DNA of 64,000 nucleotides, taken from positions 61,408-125,407 of the forward strand of contig DATAYM010000017.1 in assembly GCA_036272595.1 (NCBI GenBank), read 5' to 3'. Positions within the stretch are counted from its first letter, which is position 1; the number at the start of each line of letters is the position of its first letter. This stretch comes from Poindextera sp036272595. Lineage in GTDB: Bacteria > Pseudomonadota > Alphaproteobacteria > Caulobacterales > Caulobacteraceae. Below are positions 8,395-20,959 of this stretch, in pieces. Under the pieces are notes generated by a model. That model worked only from the letters and a program-made list of their open reading frames with translations. It was not told the DNA's origin and made no database searches. A program made the translations under genes and the position numbers.

Positions 8395-10088
8395 GCCGGC
8401 TCGGGCTTGGCGTCAGGGGCGAGGGCCTGGATGGCGGCGTCGACGCTGTCGAACAGCCGGTTCTCGCCGAGGGCCTGGCGAAGGCCAAGGCGCTCGAACG
8501 CCCCTTGCGCGTCGTAGGCCTCCAGGCGGGCGATGGCGAAGATGACGCCGGCCTCGCGGGCCCGGGCGAGCACGTCCTTGAAGACCTCGGCGGCGGTGAA
8601 ATCGATATCGATGATCCCGGTCGCCTCCAGCACTACCAGCTTCACCACGCCGGATCCGGGCTGCATGGCGCCCAGCATGGCGCGACGGAACTGGTCGGCG
8701 TTGAGAAAGGACAGCGGCGCCTGGAACCCGACCACCACCACGCCGGCGAGCGTCTCGCCCCTGGACGTCGGCGTGTCCGGCCACCAGACCGTGGTCCCTG
8801 GCACGCGGTGCATGCGGTGGGTGCGGGGCTGCACGCTGGCCCACATGCCGTGCAGCAGGGAAAGCCCGATGCCGATGGCGACGCCGACCTCGATGGGCAA
8901 CGCCACCATGGCCGCCGCCGTACCGAGGATCAGCAGGAATTCGGCCGGGCTGACGGCGGCGACGGCGCGCATCTCTCTGACCCGGACGATGCGCGCGGCG
9001 ACGAACAGCAGGACGCCCGCCAGGGCCGCGTGCGGCACATGGGTCAGAAGCCCGGTCCCGAACACCAGCAGCAGCACGATCACCGCGACGGCGGCGAGCC
9101 CCGCCAGCTGCGAGCGGCCGCCGCTCTCGCAGACGATGCCGGTGCGCGGCGGGCTGGCGTCGACGGGAAAGCCGCCGAACAGCCCCGCCAGCAGGTTGGC
9201 GACGCCCAGCCCGATATAGTCGCCGTTGACGTCGTGGGGAGCCCGCGGATCGGAAGGGAAGGCCCGCGAGGTCGCCCCGGTCTGCACCATGCACACGAGC
9301 GCCACCAGCAGCGCCAGCGGCAGCAGCTTCAACAACTCGCCGACCCCGACCATCGGCGGCGAGAGCATCGGCAGCCCGCCCTGGACCGCGCCCAGCACCT
9401 CGACCCCGCGGGTCTCCAGCCCCAGGGCCGTGACCGCCCAGGTCGCCAGCGCCATGCCGATCAGCGCGCCGGGAATCCGCGCATCGATCAGGTGGGTGAC
9501 GGCGGTCAGCGCCAGCACCGCGCCGGCGATGGCGACGGCGTAGGGGTTGGCGTGCGGCGCGGCGCGCCAGAGCCCGGCGAACTGCTGGATCAGGTTGCCG
9601 CTGACCGCCGGGACACCCAGCGCGCCGGGGCCCTGGGAAGCGATGATGTGCAGGGCGATGCCGGCGAGGAAGCCGGCGGTCACCGGCACGGAGAGCAGGT
9701 CGGCGACCCAGCCCATCCTGCCGAGGCCGGCGGCGATGACGATGACGCCGATCATCAGGCCGAGCGCCGCCGCCAGGGTCAGGTATTGCGGCGATCCGGC
9801 GCCGGCCAGCGCGACGAGCCCGCCGGCGAAGATCGGCGCGATGGTCGAGTCGGCGCCCACCGACATGAACCGGTTTGAGCCGAACACCAGGAAGGCGAGG
9901 CTGGCGGCGATGAAGGCGAAGAAGCCGAGCTGCGCCGGCAGGCCGGCCAGCCGCGCGGTCGCCATCTGCTCGGGGATGGCGATGGCCGCCAGGGTCAGGC
10001 CGGCGATCAGGTCCGGCGCGATGAAGCCCGGCCGGTAGCCGGCCAGCGAGCGGAAAACCGGCCAACCCGGCCGTGTTTGCTCCGCCAT
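8391..10088 (-). CDS. SulP family anion transporter with STAS domain
   Basis: A 565-residue inner-membrane transporter of the SulP (SLC26-like) family, moving sulfate, bicarbonate or other small anions. The transmembrane domain (about residues 15-410) begins with the family pattern LIAGLTLAAIAIPEQMATA and includes GLFGGFPVDASPPRTG. The cytoplasmic STAS domain (about 440-550) has VVKLVVLEATGIIDIDFTA, the position of the usual regulatory loop. Length is typical. The gene stands alone and convergent to a gene scrap. Sulfate versus bicarbonate specificity cannot be told. Confidence 0.92.
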   Translation of the reverse strand: MAEQTRPGWPVFRSLAGYRPGFIAPDLIAGLTLAAIAIPEQMATARLAGLPAQLGFFAFIAASLAFLVFGSNRFMSVGADSTIAPIFAGGLVALAGAGSPQYLTLAAALGLMIGVIVIAAGLGRMGWVADLLSVPVTAGFLAGIALHIIASQGPGALGVPAVSGNLIQQFAGLWRAAPHANPYAVAIAGAVLALTAVTHLIDARIPGALIGMALATWAVTALGLETRGVEVLGAVQGGLPMLSPPMVGVGELLKLLPLALLVALVCMVQTGATSRAFPSDPRAPHDVNGDYIGLGVANLLAGLFGGFPVDASPPRTGIVCESGGRSQLAGLAAVAVIVLLLVFGTGLLTHVPHAALAGVLLFVAARIVRVREMRAVAAVSPAEFLLILGTAAAMVALPIEVGVAIGIGLSLLHGMWASVQPRTHRMHRVPGTTVWWPDTPTSRGETLAGVVVVGFQAPLSFLNADQFRRAMLGAMQPGSGVVKLVVLEATGIIDIDFTAAEVFKDVLARAREAGVIFAIARLEAYDAQGAFERLGLRQALGENRLFDSVDAAIQALAPDAKPEPA

Positions 10089-10259
10089 GCCGCCGCCCTC
10101 CCTTGGGTTCGGCCTGAGCTTAGCCGCCGCCGGGCCGGCGAACCATGCGTTTATGCTCCGGGCACGGTGGATTCCGCCGGCGGGTGGCGAAGACTGTGCG
10201 CCTTTGGCCGCTCAAGGCGCTAGTTTGCGTCGATCGCCCATCCTATCCCGGCCACGCCC

Positions 10260-11009
10260 GTGACCCAGACCTTCGACCAACTGCTGCAGCGCGCCAGGGA
10301 AGACCCCAACATCCTGGCCTTCTGGCTGGGCGGCTCGCGTGGCAAGGGTTTGGCCACCATCCATTCCGACCACGACTGCACGATGATCGTCGCCGACGCG
10401 GCGCTGGCCGACTATCGCGCCCGCTTCCATCAGGTCAGCCAGAGCGAGCTCGACTGCGTGGTCATGAGCCTGGACGAGTTGCGCGCCTATGGCGAATGGG
10501 GCGGCCCCGAGGCCTGGGACCGCTACAGCTTCGCCCATCAGACGGTGGATATCGACAAGACCGGCGAGGTCCAGGCGTTGGTCGACGCCAAGGCCCGCGT
10601 GCCGGCCGAGGCGCGGGCGGGGTTCATCGACGCCGCGCTCGACCACTATGTGAACCAGGTCTACCGCTCGCTGAAAAATTTCCGCGACGGGCGGTCGATC
10701 GCGGCCCGGCTGGAGGCGGCGGAGCAGATCCCGCCGCTGCTCGACGCCCTGTTCGCCCTGCACGACGGGCGCCTGCGGCCGTTTCACAAGTACCTGGAGT
10801 GGGAACTGGAGACCTGGCCGCTGGACCGGCTGCCCTGGCCGTCCGAGGTGTTCCTCGGCAAGCTGCTGGCCATCCTGGAAACCGCCGACCGCGACCTGCA
10901 GCGCCAGATGCTCGCCGCGATCGAAACCCTCTTCCGCGCCGCCGGCCATGACCAGGTCTTCGACGCCTGGGGCCCCTCCCTCCCCGCCATGACCAGCGGG
11001 AGGCTTTGA
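10260..11009 (+). CDS. Nucleotidyltransferase-fold protein
   Basis: A 249-residue protein with the minimal polymerase-beta nucleotidyltransferase motif: FWLGGSRGKG (residues 21-30) followed by SDHD (36-39), giving the GS...DxD metal-binding site. The remainder is helical, resembling stand-alone aminoglycoside-adenylyltransferase-like or DUF4037-type proteins. The start is GTG at 10260; an upstream frame at 10145 belongs to a different frame and is not used. It is monocistronic, with a repeat-rich intergenic stretch downstream. The acceptor is unknown. Confidence 0.75.
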   Translation: MTQTFDQLLQRAREDPNILAFWLGGSRGKGLATIHSDHDCTMIVADAALADYRARFHQVSQSELDCVVMSLDELRAYGEWGGPEAWDRYSFAHQTVDIDKTGEVQALVDAKARVPAEARAGFIDAALDHYVNQVYRSLKNFRDGRSIAARLEAAEQIPPLLDALFALHDGRLRPFHKYLEWELETWPLDRLPWPSEVFLGKLLAILETADRDLQRQMLAAIETLFRAAGHDQVFDAWGPSLPAMTSGRL

Positions 11010-11084
11010 GTTTCCAGTTCTTCCCGCGCAAGCGGAAGCAAGTTGTTGCGCCACCAAGCATACCAGGAAGGTCAGCGCCGATCC

Positions 11085-11225
11085 TTGGTGTGCTTGGTGT
11101 GCTTGGTGGTTCATCCTTCGGCCGCGCCGAAGCCAATCAACTGCGAAGGCCGACCGCCAAGGACGCCAAGTTCGCCAAGCAGGACTAAGGTCGGCGCCCT
11201 TGGCGTCCTTGGCGAACTTGGCGGT
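11085..11225. repeat. Intergenic CTTGG-type short-period repeat, partly inverted
   Basis: The interval contains CTTGGTGTGCTTGGTGTGCTTGGTG (three units of a nine-base period, starting at about 11091), then CGCCAAGGACGCCAAGTTCGCCAAG at about 11155-11180, and its opposite-strand counterpart CTTGGCGTCCTTGGCGAACTTGGCGG at about 11200-11225. All are variants of CTTGGNGNN. The last two could fold into a long hairpin between the nucleotidyltransferase gene and the convergent trmJ gene, perhaps acting as a bidirectional terminator. No gene is supported in 11010-11268. Confidence 0.7.
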
Positions 11226-11268
11226 GAATCTAAAGTCCCCGCTCGCGCGGGAGTGAGCGGTTCCCGTC

Positions 11269-12054
11269 CTACTTCACCCCGTCACGCGCCGCCCGCTCGC
11301 GGGCTAGGCGGGCGAGGACGCGGCCTCGGCCTTTGGTCAGGGCGGTGACGACGCCGCGCAGGGTGCGCGCCTCCTGGGTCGACAGCCGGGCGCGGGCGAA
11401 GATGGAGCGCAGGTTGCGCACCATGGACGGGGTCTTTTCAGGCGGAAAGAAGAAGCCCGCCGCCTCCAGCTCGGTCTCCAGGTGGACGTAGAGGCCGGCC
11501 AGTTCGTCCTGGCTGGCCGGATCGGCGGCGTCGGCGAAGGCCGGCGGCGCGCCGGCGTCGATGGCGGTGCGCCATTCATAGCCGTTGATCGCCACCGCCT
11601 GGGCGAGGTTCAGCGAGCGGAACCTCGGATCGATCGGAATGGTCACGATCGCCTGGCAGAAGGCGATGTCGGCGGTCTCCAGCCCGGCCCGCTCGGCCCC
11701 GAAGAGCAGGCCGGTCGCCAGGCCCTCGGCGGCGGCGCCGTGCAGCTCGGCCGCCGCCTCGCGCGGGGTGATCACCGGCAGCCGCGCCTCGCGCGGCCGC
11801 GCCGTGGTCGCATAGACCCGGTGCAGGTCGGCGGTCGCCTCGGCCAGGGTGGCGAACACCCGGGCGTTGTCCAGCGGCCAGTCGGCGCCCGAGGCGCTGG
11901 CCCAGGCGCGCTCCTGCGGCCAGCCGTCGCGCGGCGCCACCAGGCGCAGATCGGAAAGGCCGAAATTGGCCATCACCCTGGCCACCGCGCCGATATTTTC
12001 CGCCAGCTGCGGCCGGTCCAGGATGACGCTGGGAGCCTGAAGCGCCTGGTTCAT
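11269..12054 (-). CDS. trmJ: tRNA (cytidine/uridine-2'-O-)-methyltransferase, TrmJ-like
   Basis: A 261-residue SPOUT (trefoil-knot) RNA 2'-O-methyltransferase that uses S-adenosylmethionine, probably on tRNA position 32. Visible SpoU motifs are: motif 1 PQLAENIGAVARVMANFG with the key Asn, motif 2 GLLFGAERAGLE, and motif 3 IPIDPRFRSLNLAQAVAI, containing the SLNL core. A helical C-terminal extension (about 170-261) is as expected for TrmJ. It is divergent from icd, with a 90-base gap. The choice of TrmJ over other SpoU enzymes rests on length and C-terminal helices. Confidence 0.85.
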   Translation of the reverse strand: MNQALQAPSVILDRPQLAENIGAVARVMANFGLSDLRLVAPRDGWPQERAWASASGADWPLDNARVFATLAEATADLHRVYATTARPREARLPVITPREAAAELHGAAAEGLATGLLFGAERAGLETADIAFCQAIVTIPIDPRFRSLNLAQAVAINGYEWRTAIDAGAPPAFADAADPASQDELAGLYVHLETELEAAGFFFPPEKTPSMVRNLRSIFARARLSTQEARTLRGVVTALTKGRGRVLARLARERAARDGVK

Positions 12055-12144
12055 CGCGCCGCAATAGCGGGTTTCGCGCGGGGCGGCGAGCGTCTATAGC
12101 GGGGCTCGATTTTCTAAGCCCCCAAGGCCGTTTCCGGAGTTCGC

Positions 12145-13356
12145 ATGGCCAAGATCAAAGTCGCAAACCCCGTCGCCGATCTCGACGGGGATGAGATGAC
12201 CCGGATCATCTGGAAGATGATCAAGGACAAGCTGATCTTTCCCTTCCTCGACCTGCCCACGGAATATTACGACCTGGGCATCGAGTATCGCGACGCCACC
12301 GACGACCAGGTCACCATCGACGCGGCCGAGGCGATCAAGCGGCTGGGCGTCGGCATCAAGTGCGCCACCATCACCCCGGACGCCGCGCGGGTGAAGGAAT
12401 TCAACCTGAAATCGATGTGGAAGTCGCCGAACGGCACCATCCGCAACATCCTTGGCGGGGTGATCTTCCGTGAACCGATCATCTGCAAGAATGTCCCCCG
12501 GCTGATCCCAGGCTGGACCGCGCCGATCATCATCGGCCGCCACGCCTATGGCGACCAGTACCGCGCCACCGACATCCTGATCCCCGGCGCCGGCAAGCTG
12601 ACCTTGAAGTTCGAAGGCGTCGACGGCCAGGTGATCGAGCGCGAGGTGTTCGACTTCCCCGCCTCGGGCGTCGCCCTGGCCATGTACAATCTCGACCAGT
12701 CGATCCGCGACTTCGCCCACGCCACCTTCACCTACGCCCTGGCGCGGCGGTTCCCGGTCTATCTGTCGACCAAGAACACCATCCTCAAGGTCTATGACGG
12801 CCGCTTCAAGGACCTGTTCCAGGAGATTTTCGACGCCGAGTTCGCCGACCGGTTCAAGGCCGCCGGCATCACCTACGAGCACCGGCTGATCGACGACATG
12901 GTCGCCGCCTCGTTGAAGTGGTCGGGCGGCTACGTCTGGGCCTGCAAGAACTACGACGGCGACGTGCAGTCGGACTCGGTGGCGCAGGGCTATGGCTCGC
13001 TGGGCCTGATGACCTCGGTGCTGGTGACCCCCGACGGCGGCATCATGGAGGCGGAGGCCGCCCACGGCACGGTGACCCGCCACTATCGCCAGTACCAGCG
13101 CGGCGAGAGCACCTCGACCAACTCGATCGCCTCCATCTTCGCCTGGACGCAAGGGCTGAAGCACCGCGCCAAGCTCGATGGCAACAGCGACCTGGAGCAC
13201 TTTTCCGAGACCCTGGAAAAGGTCTGCGTCGATACGGTCGAGTCCGGCTCGATGACCAAGGACCTGGCGCTGCTGGTCGGCGACCACCAGGGCTGGCTGA
13301 CCACCGAGGGCTTCATCGACAAGGTCGCCGACAACCTGGCCAAGGCGCTGGGGTAG
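12145..13356 (+). CDS. icd: NADP-dependent isocitrate dehydrogenase
   Basis: Oxidatively decarboxylates isocitrate to 2-oxoglutarate in the TCA cycle, giving NADPH. The 403-residue length and opening NPVADLDGDEMTRIIWKMIK belong to the eukaryote-like homodimeric class common in alphaproteobacteria. Substrate and metal residues are recognisable: SPNGTIRNILGG (substrate serine and asparagine), FREPI and RHAYGDQYRATD. The NADP-binding region is EAAHGTVTRHYRQYQ. The ATG has a moderate purine-rich site upstream. It stands alone, divergent from trmJ. Confidence 0.96.
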   Translation: MAKIKVANPVADLDGDEMTRIIWKMIKDKLIFPFLDLPTEYYDLGIEYRDATDDQVTIDAAEAIKRLGVGIKCATITPDAARVKEFNLKSMWKSPNGTIRNILGGVIFREPIICKNVPRLIPGWTAPIIIGRHAYGDQYRATDILIPGAGKLTLKFEGVDGQVIEREVFDFPASGVALAMYNLDQSIRDFAHATFTYALARRFPVYLSTKNTILKVYDGRFKDLFQEIFDAEFADRFKAAGITYEHRLIDDMVAASLKWSGGYVWACKNYDGDVQSDSVAQGYGSLGLMTSVLVTPDGGIMEAEAAHGTVTRHYRQYQRGESTSTNSIASIFAWTQGLKHRAKLDGNSDLEHFSETLEKVCVDTVESGSMTKDLALLVGDHQGWLTTEGFIDKVADNLAKALG

Positions 13357-13597
13357 CTCGCCCGCCTCTTCGAGACCCCTCCCAGAGGGAGAAGGACGGG
13401 CCCGCGGCGCGTAGCAGTCTAATCTGAGACAAGGCCGCCTCGGGCGCCGCTCGTGGGGCGCGTCCGCCGTCATGTCGGGCGTTGATTTTCAGGGCGCCCG
13501 GGCGCCCGCGGCCGCCTGATGGAATGCGAATACCGCCGAGCGGCGAAATCGCCCAATCTGCATCGCCACAAGGCCGACAGAGGAGACAGGAATCGAG

Positions 13598-14350
13598 ATG
13601 ACCGAGACCGTCTATGACCGGCACGCGGACTTCTACCTCGACTTCATCGACCGCGGGCTGGCCTCGGAGAACGGCTACACCCGACTGCTGCTCGAGACGC
13701 TGGTCGCGTGCCTGGCCGAACGGCTCCCCGGCGCCCGGGTCTGCGACCTGTGCTGCGGCGAGGGCTATGTCGGCCGGCGCCTGCTGACGCGCGGCGCCCG
13801 CGAGGTGGTCGGCATCGACGCCTCGGCGGCGCTGATCGAGGCGGCCCGGGCCCGCGCCGATGCGCCCGGGCTCTCCTATCGCGTCGACGACGCCCGCACG
13901 CTGGGATCGGCGATCGTAGGCGAGTTCGACCTGGTCGTCTCGCAGATGGCGATGATGGACGTCGCCGACCACCGCGCGCTGTTCGCCGCCGTCCGCCGCA
14001 TCCTGCTCCCCGGCGCGCCCTTCGTCTTCTCCATGCTGCATCCCTGTTTCGAGGGGCGGCCCTTCCACGTCCGCGACGCCCCGCCCTATGTGGTGGACGA
14101 GGCGGGCCGGCCGGTCGCTTTCGCCGTGCGGCGCTACGCCTCGGAAGGCTTCTGGGATTCCGGCGGCGACGGCGTTCGCGGCCACATGGGCTCCTACCAC
14201 CGCATGCTGTCGACCTACGTCAACGACCTTATCGCCGCCGGCTTCGCGCTCGAGCGGCTGGAGGAGCCGCTGGCCGGCGCCGACGCCGCCAGGGCCGGCC
14301 TGTTCGCCGAGGTCCCGACCGTTCTGGTGGTCGCCGCTCACGCCATCTAG
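13598..14350 (+). CDS. Class I SAM-dependent methyltransferase
   Basis: A 250-residue methyltransferase. Motif I (SAM binding) is VCDLCCGEGYVGRRLL at about residues 48-63, the acidic motif II is EVVGIDASAALIEAA, and motif III/IV is FDLVVSQMAMMDVADH, as in Methyltransf_11/25 proteins related to UbiE and small-molecule methylases. The start has GGAGACAGG upstream. Convergent with the TetR gene. The 240 bases between icd and this gene show no supportable feature. Substrate unknown. Confidence 0.87.
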   Translation: MTETVYDRHADFYLDFIDRGLASENGYTRLLLETLVACLAERLPGARVCDLCCGEGYVGRRLLTRGAREVVGIDASAALIEAARARADAPGLSYRVDDARTLGSAIVGEFDLVVSQMAMMDVADHRALFAAVRRILLPGAPFVFSMLHPCFEGRPFHVRDAPPYVVDEAGRPVAFAVRRYASEGFWDSGGDGVRGHMGSYHRMLSTYVNDLIAAGFALERLEEPLAGADAARAGLFAEVPTVLVVAAHAI

Positions 14351-14378
14351 GGGACGCGCGGCCGCGGGCGCGCGCCGG

Positions 14379-15080
14379 TCAGCCGGCGGTGATCGCGGCC
14401 GCCGTCATGCGGGCAAGCCTCCTCAGCCGCCGCCGGTCGCAGCGGTCGCCCATAACCACCTGGCTCCAATAGAGCGGTCCGATAAGCAGGTCGCTCGCCG
14501 CGCGCCGGTCGACGTCGGCGGGCAGCTCTCCCCGGGCGATGGCCCGGTCGACCAGCGCCTTGACCTTCTTTTCCCGCGCCATCTCGCCCGGCCGCATCGC
14601 CGCGGCCAGAGCCGGCTCGCGCGGGATCGCCGTATAGAGATCGGGCAGGATGCGGCGCACCAGCGGGTGGCGCAGGATGCGGCGCACGGCCAGCAGCGCC
14701 GCATAGAGGTCGGCCTCCAGCGAGCCCTGGTCGCCGGGATCGGCCAGGGTTATCGCCTCCGCCGAGAGTCGCCGCACCAGGTCCGCGGCCATGTCGGCCT
14801 TGGAGCGCCAGCGGCGATAGAGGGCCGCCTTGCCCACCCCGGCCTTGCGGGCCACGGCGTCGAGGCTGAGCGCGGAATAGCCGACCCGCGCCCATTCCTC
14901 GAAGAAGGTCCGCGCCAAGGCGTCGGTGATCTGCGGGCGCTTCACCGCCGCGCCGTTCACGCGGCCGGCGTTTGCGGTGGTCCCGCTCGCAGGCTCATCC
15001 GTCGGGTCGGCATCCATCACGACGGAACTGTTGCGTTCCATCGCCGGCCGCCCTATCACGTCGAGACGATCCTGTTCCAT
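14379..15080 (-). CDS. TetR/AcrR family transcriptional regulator
   Basis: A 233-residue one-component repressor. The DNA-binding helix-turn-helix lies at about residues 50-100, with YSALSLDAVARKAGVGKAAL followed by YRRWRSKADM. The C-terminal ligand domain resembles TetR_C types. The first ATG (15080) lies inside a perfect palindrome that could be its own operator, so a downstream ATG (15041 or 15017) is an equally reasonable start. It is divergent, with only 17 bases separating it from the NTF2-like gene, so it most likely controls that gene and the NmrA-like gene behind it. Confidence 0.88.
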   Translation of the reverse strand: MEQDRLDVIGRPAMERNSSVVMDADPTDEPASGTTANAGRVNGAAVKRPQITDALARTFFEEWARVGYSALSLDAVARKAGVGKAALYRRWRSKADMAADLVRRLSAEAITLADPGDQGSLEADLYAALLAVRRILRHPLVRRILPDLYTAIPREPALAAAMRPGEMAREKKVKALVDRAIARGELPADVDRRAASDLLIGPLYWSQVVMGDRCDRRRLRRLARMTAAAITAG

Positions 15081-15087
15081 CGATGGA
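15076..15087. promoter_or_regulatory. Candidate TetR operator (12-bp perfect palindrome)
   Basis: TCCATCGATGGA is a perfect 12-base palindrome placed between the divergent TetR gene and the NTF2-like gene. It contains the ATG at 15080 on the minus strand and touches the ribosome site GGAGA of the plus-strand gene. Its position fits autoregulation, but this is inference from position and symmetry only. Confidence 0.45.
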
Positions 15088-15097
15088 GACTTAACCC

Positions 15098-15556
15098 GTG
15101 ACCGCCGTCAAGCCAACCATCCTGGACATGCTGACGGGCGCCCTGGGCGGCCGCGTCGACCCGGCGGCGAAGAGCTTCGTCGAGATGATGTCCGACGACT
15201 TCGTGATGGAATTCCCCTACGCCCGGCCTGGCATGCCGACCCGGGTGGAGGGCCGCGCCGCGGTGCTGGCCCACCTGGTCAAGGTCGGCGAGGGGGTGAG
15301 CGTCGAATCGGCCAGCAACCTCGTGGTGCACGAGACCACCGACCCGGAGGTGGTGATCCTGGAGTTCGACGGCCACGGCCGCTCGGCGAAGACCGGCGAA
15401 CCCTACGAGCAGCGCTATATTTCGGTGATCCGCACGCGCGGCGGCAAGATCGTCCACTTCAAGGACTACTGGAACCCGATCCAGGGCCTGAAGGCCCAAC
15501 TGGGCTCGGCGGCGGTCGACGCCTTCATCCTCGGCGCCCCGGCGAAGGCGCGCTAG
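15098..15556 (+). CDS. SnoaL/NTF2-like domain protein
   Basis: A 152-residue protein with the cone-shaped NTF2-like fold typical of ketosteroid isomerase and SnoaL relatives. Seen features: an N-terminal helix, FVEMMSDDFVMEFPYARPGM, the strand pair VVHETTDPEVVILEFDGHG, and YEQRYISVIRTRGGKIVHFK, where Arg and the closing DYWNPI are characteristic. GTG at 15098 follows GGAGA by eight bases. It is the first gene of a pair with an NmrA-like oxidoreductase and is probably repressed by the divergent TetR protein. Catalytic role uncertain. Confidence 0.83.
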   Translation: MTAVKPTILDMLTGALGGRVDPAAKSFVEMMSDDFVMEFPYARPGMPTRVEGRAAVLAHLVKVGEGVSVESASNLVVHETTDPEVVILEFDGHGRSAKTGEPYEQRYISVIRTRGGKIVHFKDYWNPIQGLKAQLGSAAVDAFILGAPAKAR

Positions 15557-15589
15557 GGCGGCCGTCCCGGCTGGACGAGGAGACATGGC

Positions 15590-16429
15590 GTGAGTGACCT
15601 GGTGCTTGTCACAGGGGCTACAGGCAAGACGGGCAGGAGCCTGGTCTCGCTTCTGAGGAAGAGGGGCATGGCCTGGCGCGCCGGCTCGCGCGGCGGCGAG
15701 CCGCCGTTCGACTGGTCCCGGCTCGACAGCTGGGATGCGGCGCTGGAGGGAGCCGCGTCGGTCTACCTCGTGGCTCCGGCCGGAGTGGCCGATGCCTATT
15801 CACGGATGACGGCGTTCCTGCAGTCGGCGATGCGCAAGGGCGCCCGCCGCTTCGTCCTGCTGAGCATGGCCTCGCTTCCCGCCGGCGGCCCTGGCCCGGG
15901 ACAGGTGCATCAATGGTTGAAGGACAACAGCCAGGATTGGACCGTCCTGCGCCCGACCGCCTTCATGCAGAACTTCAGCGAGGGTCCTTTTCTCGCGTCG
16001 ATCCGCGATGAGGACACGATCTATTCCAATACCGGCACGGGCCGCGTGCCGTTCATCAGCACGGTCGACATCGCCCGCGCGGCGTTCGCGGCGCTGACGG
16101 CCCCCGCCGCCCTCAACAGCGACTTCACCCTCACCGGCGGGGAGTCGATCTCCTATGACCGCGTCGCTGAATTGATCGGCCAGGCCTGCGGCCGCCGGAT
16201 TTCCCACACCCCTATCTCGACGGCGGCGATGGCGAAGCGGTTCGTCGATCGCGGTCTGCCCGAACCGACCGCCATGTTCCTGGCCGCGGGCTATCAGACC
16301 ATCGCCGAAGGCGCGCAGGAGCGGATCATCGACGGGTTCGGAACGCTGACCGGCGGAACTCCGACGACCTTCCAGGCCTTCGCGGACGCCAACGCCGATG
16401 TCTGGAAACGGAGACCAGAAGCGGTCTAG
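15590..16429 (+). CDS. NmrA-like NAD(P)-binding SDR protein
   Basis: A 279-residue atypical short-chain dehydrogenase/NmrA-family protein. The Rossmann motif is LVLVTGATGKTGRSLVSLLR at residues 4-23 (GxxGxxG). Later family features are FVLLSMASLP, the WTVLRPTAFMQNF segment and TLTGGESISYDRVAELIG. The GTG start at 15590 follows a GACGAGGAGA site. It lies 33 bases behind the NTF2-like gene in the TetR-linked operon. Relatives are either NADPH sensors or quinone/azo reductases; which applies here is unclear. Confidence 0.85.
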   Translation: MSDLVLVTGATGKTGRSLVSLLRKRGMAWRAGSRGGEPPFDWSRLDSWDAALEGAASVYLVAPAGVADAYSRMTAFLQSAMRKGARRFVLLSMASLPAGGPGPGQVHQWLKDNSQDWTVLRPTAFMQNFSEGPFLASIRDEDTIYSNTGTGRVPFISTVDIARAAFAALTAPAALNSDFTLTGGESISYDRVAELIGQACGRRISHTPISTAAMAKRFVDRGLPEPTAMFLAAGYQTIAEGAQERIIDGFGTLTGGTPTTFQAFADANADVWKRRPEAV

Positions 16430-16430
16430 T

Positions 16431-19076
<2,646 letters not shown>

Positions 19077-19194
19077 GGCGTTCCAACGAATGGCGCGTCC
19101 ATATAGAAATGGCGCGCCGGTTCGCCAAGCAGCGTTTCAGTTCGTCCTTGCATGAGCGCGCGCGCAAAGACCTCGCATGGTCACCCGGACGCGC

Positions 19195-19593
19195 TCACGT
19201 CAGGTCGGTGAACGGGTTGTACGCCACGTCCCAGACATGGCCGTCGGGATCGGCGAACGAGGATTCGTAGCCGCCCCAGGGCGCGTCCGCCGGGCGCGCC
19301 ACCACACTGGCTCCAGCCCGAAGGGCCTCTTCGAACACCGCGTCGACCGCGGCCTTGGATGGCTCGTTGTGCGAGATGCCGACGGTCGGGACGCCGGCGG
19401 CGCCCGCCGGCGCGTCATTCAGGGGTTCCGCCGCCGGAAGGATCGCCAGCCAAGTCCCCTCCAGCCGAAACAGGATATAGTCGTCACCGTCGGCGTAGTT
19501 ATGGGTCGGAAACCCAAGCCCGTCGCGATAGAAGGCGACCGACCTTTTCATATCCCTCACCCGAAGGCTGACGATCGATATCTTCGGCTTCAT
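19195..19593 (-). CDS. VOC/glyoxalase family protein
   Basis: A 132-residue VOC-fold protein from the internal ATG at 19593, where MKPKISIVSLRVRDMKRSVA begins the canonical first strand; an upstream start at 19659 would add 22 residues of unlikely sequence. The first half has FYRDGLGF and the second ends PWGGYESSFADPDGHVWDV, including the conserved SFADPDGHVWD signature with the C-terminal Glu/His metal region. Related to glyoxalase-like proteins of unknown substrate. Confidence 0.83.
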   Translation of the reverse strand: MKPKISIVSLRVRDMKRSVAFYRDGLGFPTHNYADGDDYILFRLEGTWLAILPAAEPLNDAPAGAAGVPTVGISHNEPSKAAVDAVFEEALRAGASVVARPADAPWGGYESSFADPDGHVWDVAYNPFTDLT

Positions 19594-19717
19594 GGCGCGG
19601 CCTCGCGAGGCGTCTTCGAGCGGGTCCTGGGAGGGGCGAAACGACGCCTTTGCGGTCAACGCCTCAGAATAGACATACGCCAGATTGGCGGGACTGAGCC
19701 GTCGCCCCCATCCCCAA

Positions 19718-19740
19718 CCCCTTCCCGCGCGGGGAAGGGG
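19718..19740. terminator. GC-rich perfect hairpin between VOC gene and recA
   Basis: CCCCTTCCC (19718-19726) pairs with GGGAAGGGG (19732-19740) across the loop GCGCG, followed by CTTTCA on the plus strand. It lies 44 bases past the recA stop, so it may end recA transcription. There is no strong T run on the minus side, so it may instead be a dispersed hairpin repeat. Confidence 0.45.
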
Positions 19741-19783
19741 CTTTCATCGGCCTGAGCCGCGCTTGGGGGATTCTGCAGCGGTC

Positions 19784-20851
<1,068 letters not shown>

Positions 20852-20959
20852 TGAAGGCGTCCTTATCCCACGATTCTTCGAGCCCATGTCCCGAACCCCC
20901 CGCTGAAACGGGAACGCCCCGAACACCGCGACTGTACATGCTTTGTTCCGAGGCGCAAT

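Noticed and set aside
8505..9878. Long plus-strand frame opposite the SulP transporter
   Set aside because: Low-complexity Gly/Asp/Arg/His-rich product typical of the shadow of a high-GC gene on the other strand; the minus-strand SulP protein has clear motifs.
12094..13473. Long minus-strand frame over icd, and similar frames opposite recA (19685-20854), the adhesin (39123-40343) and asnB (42462-43694)
   Set aside because: All are antisense shadows of well-recognised genes in GC-rich DNA with no ribosome sites or recognisable domains.
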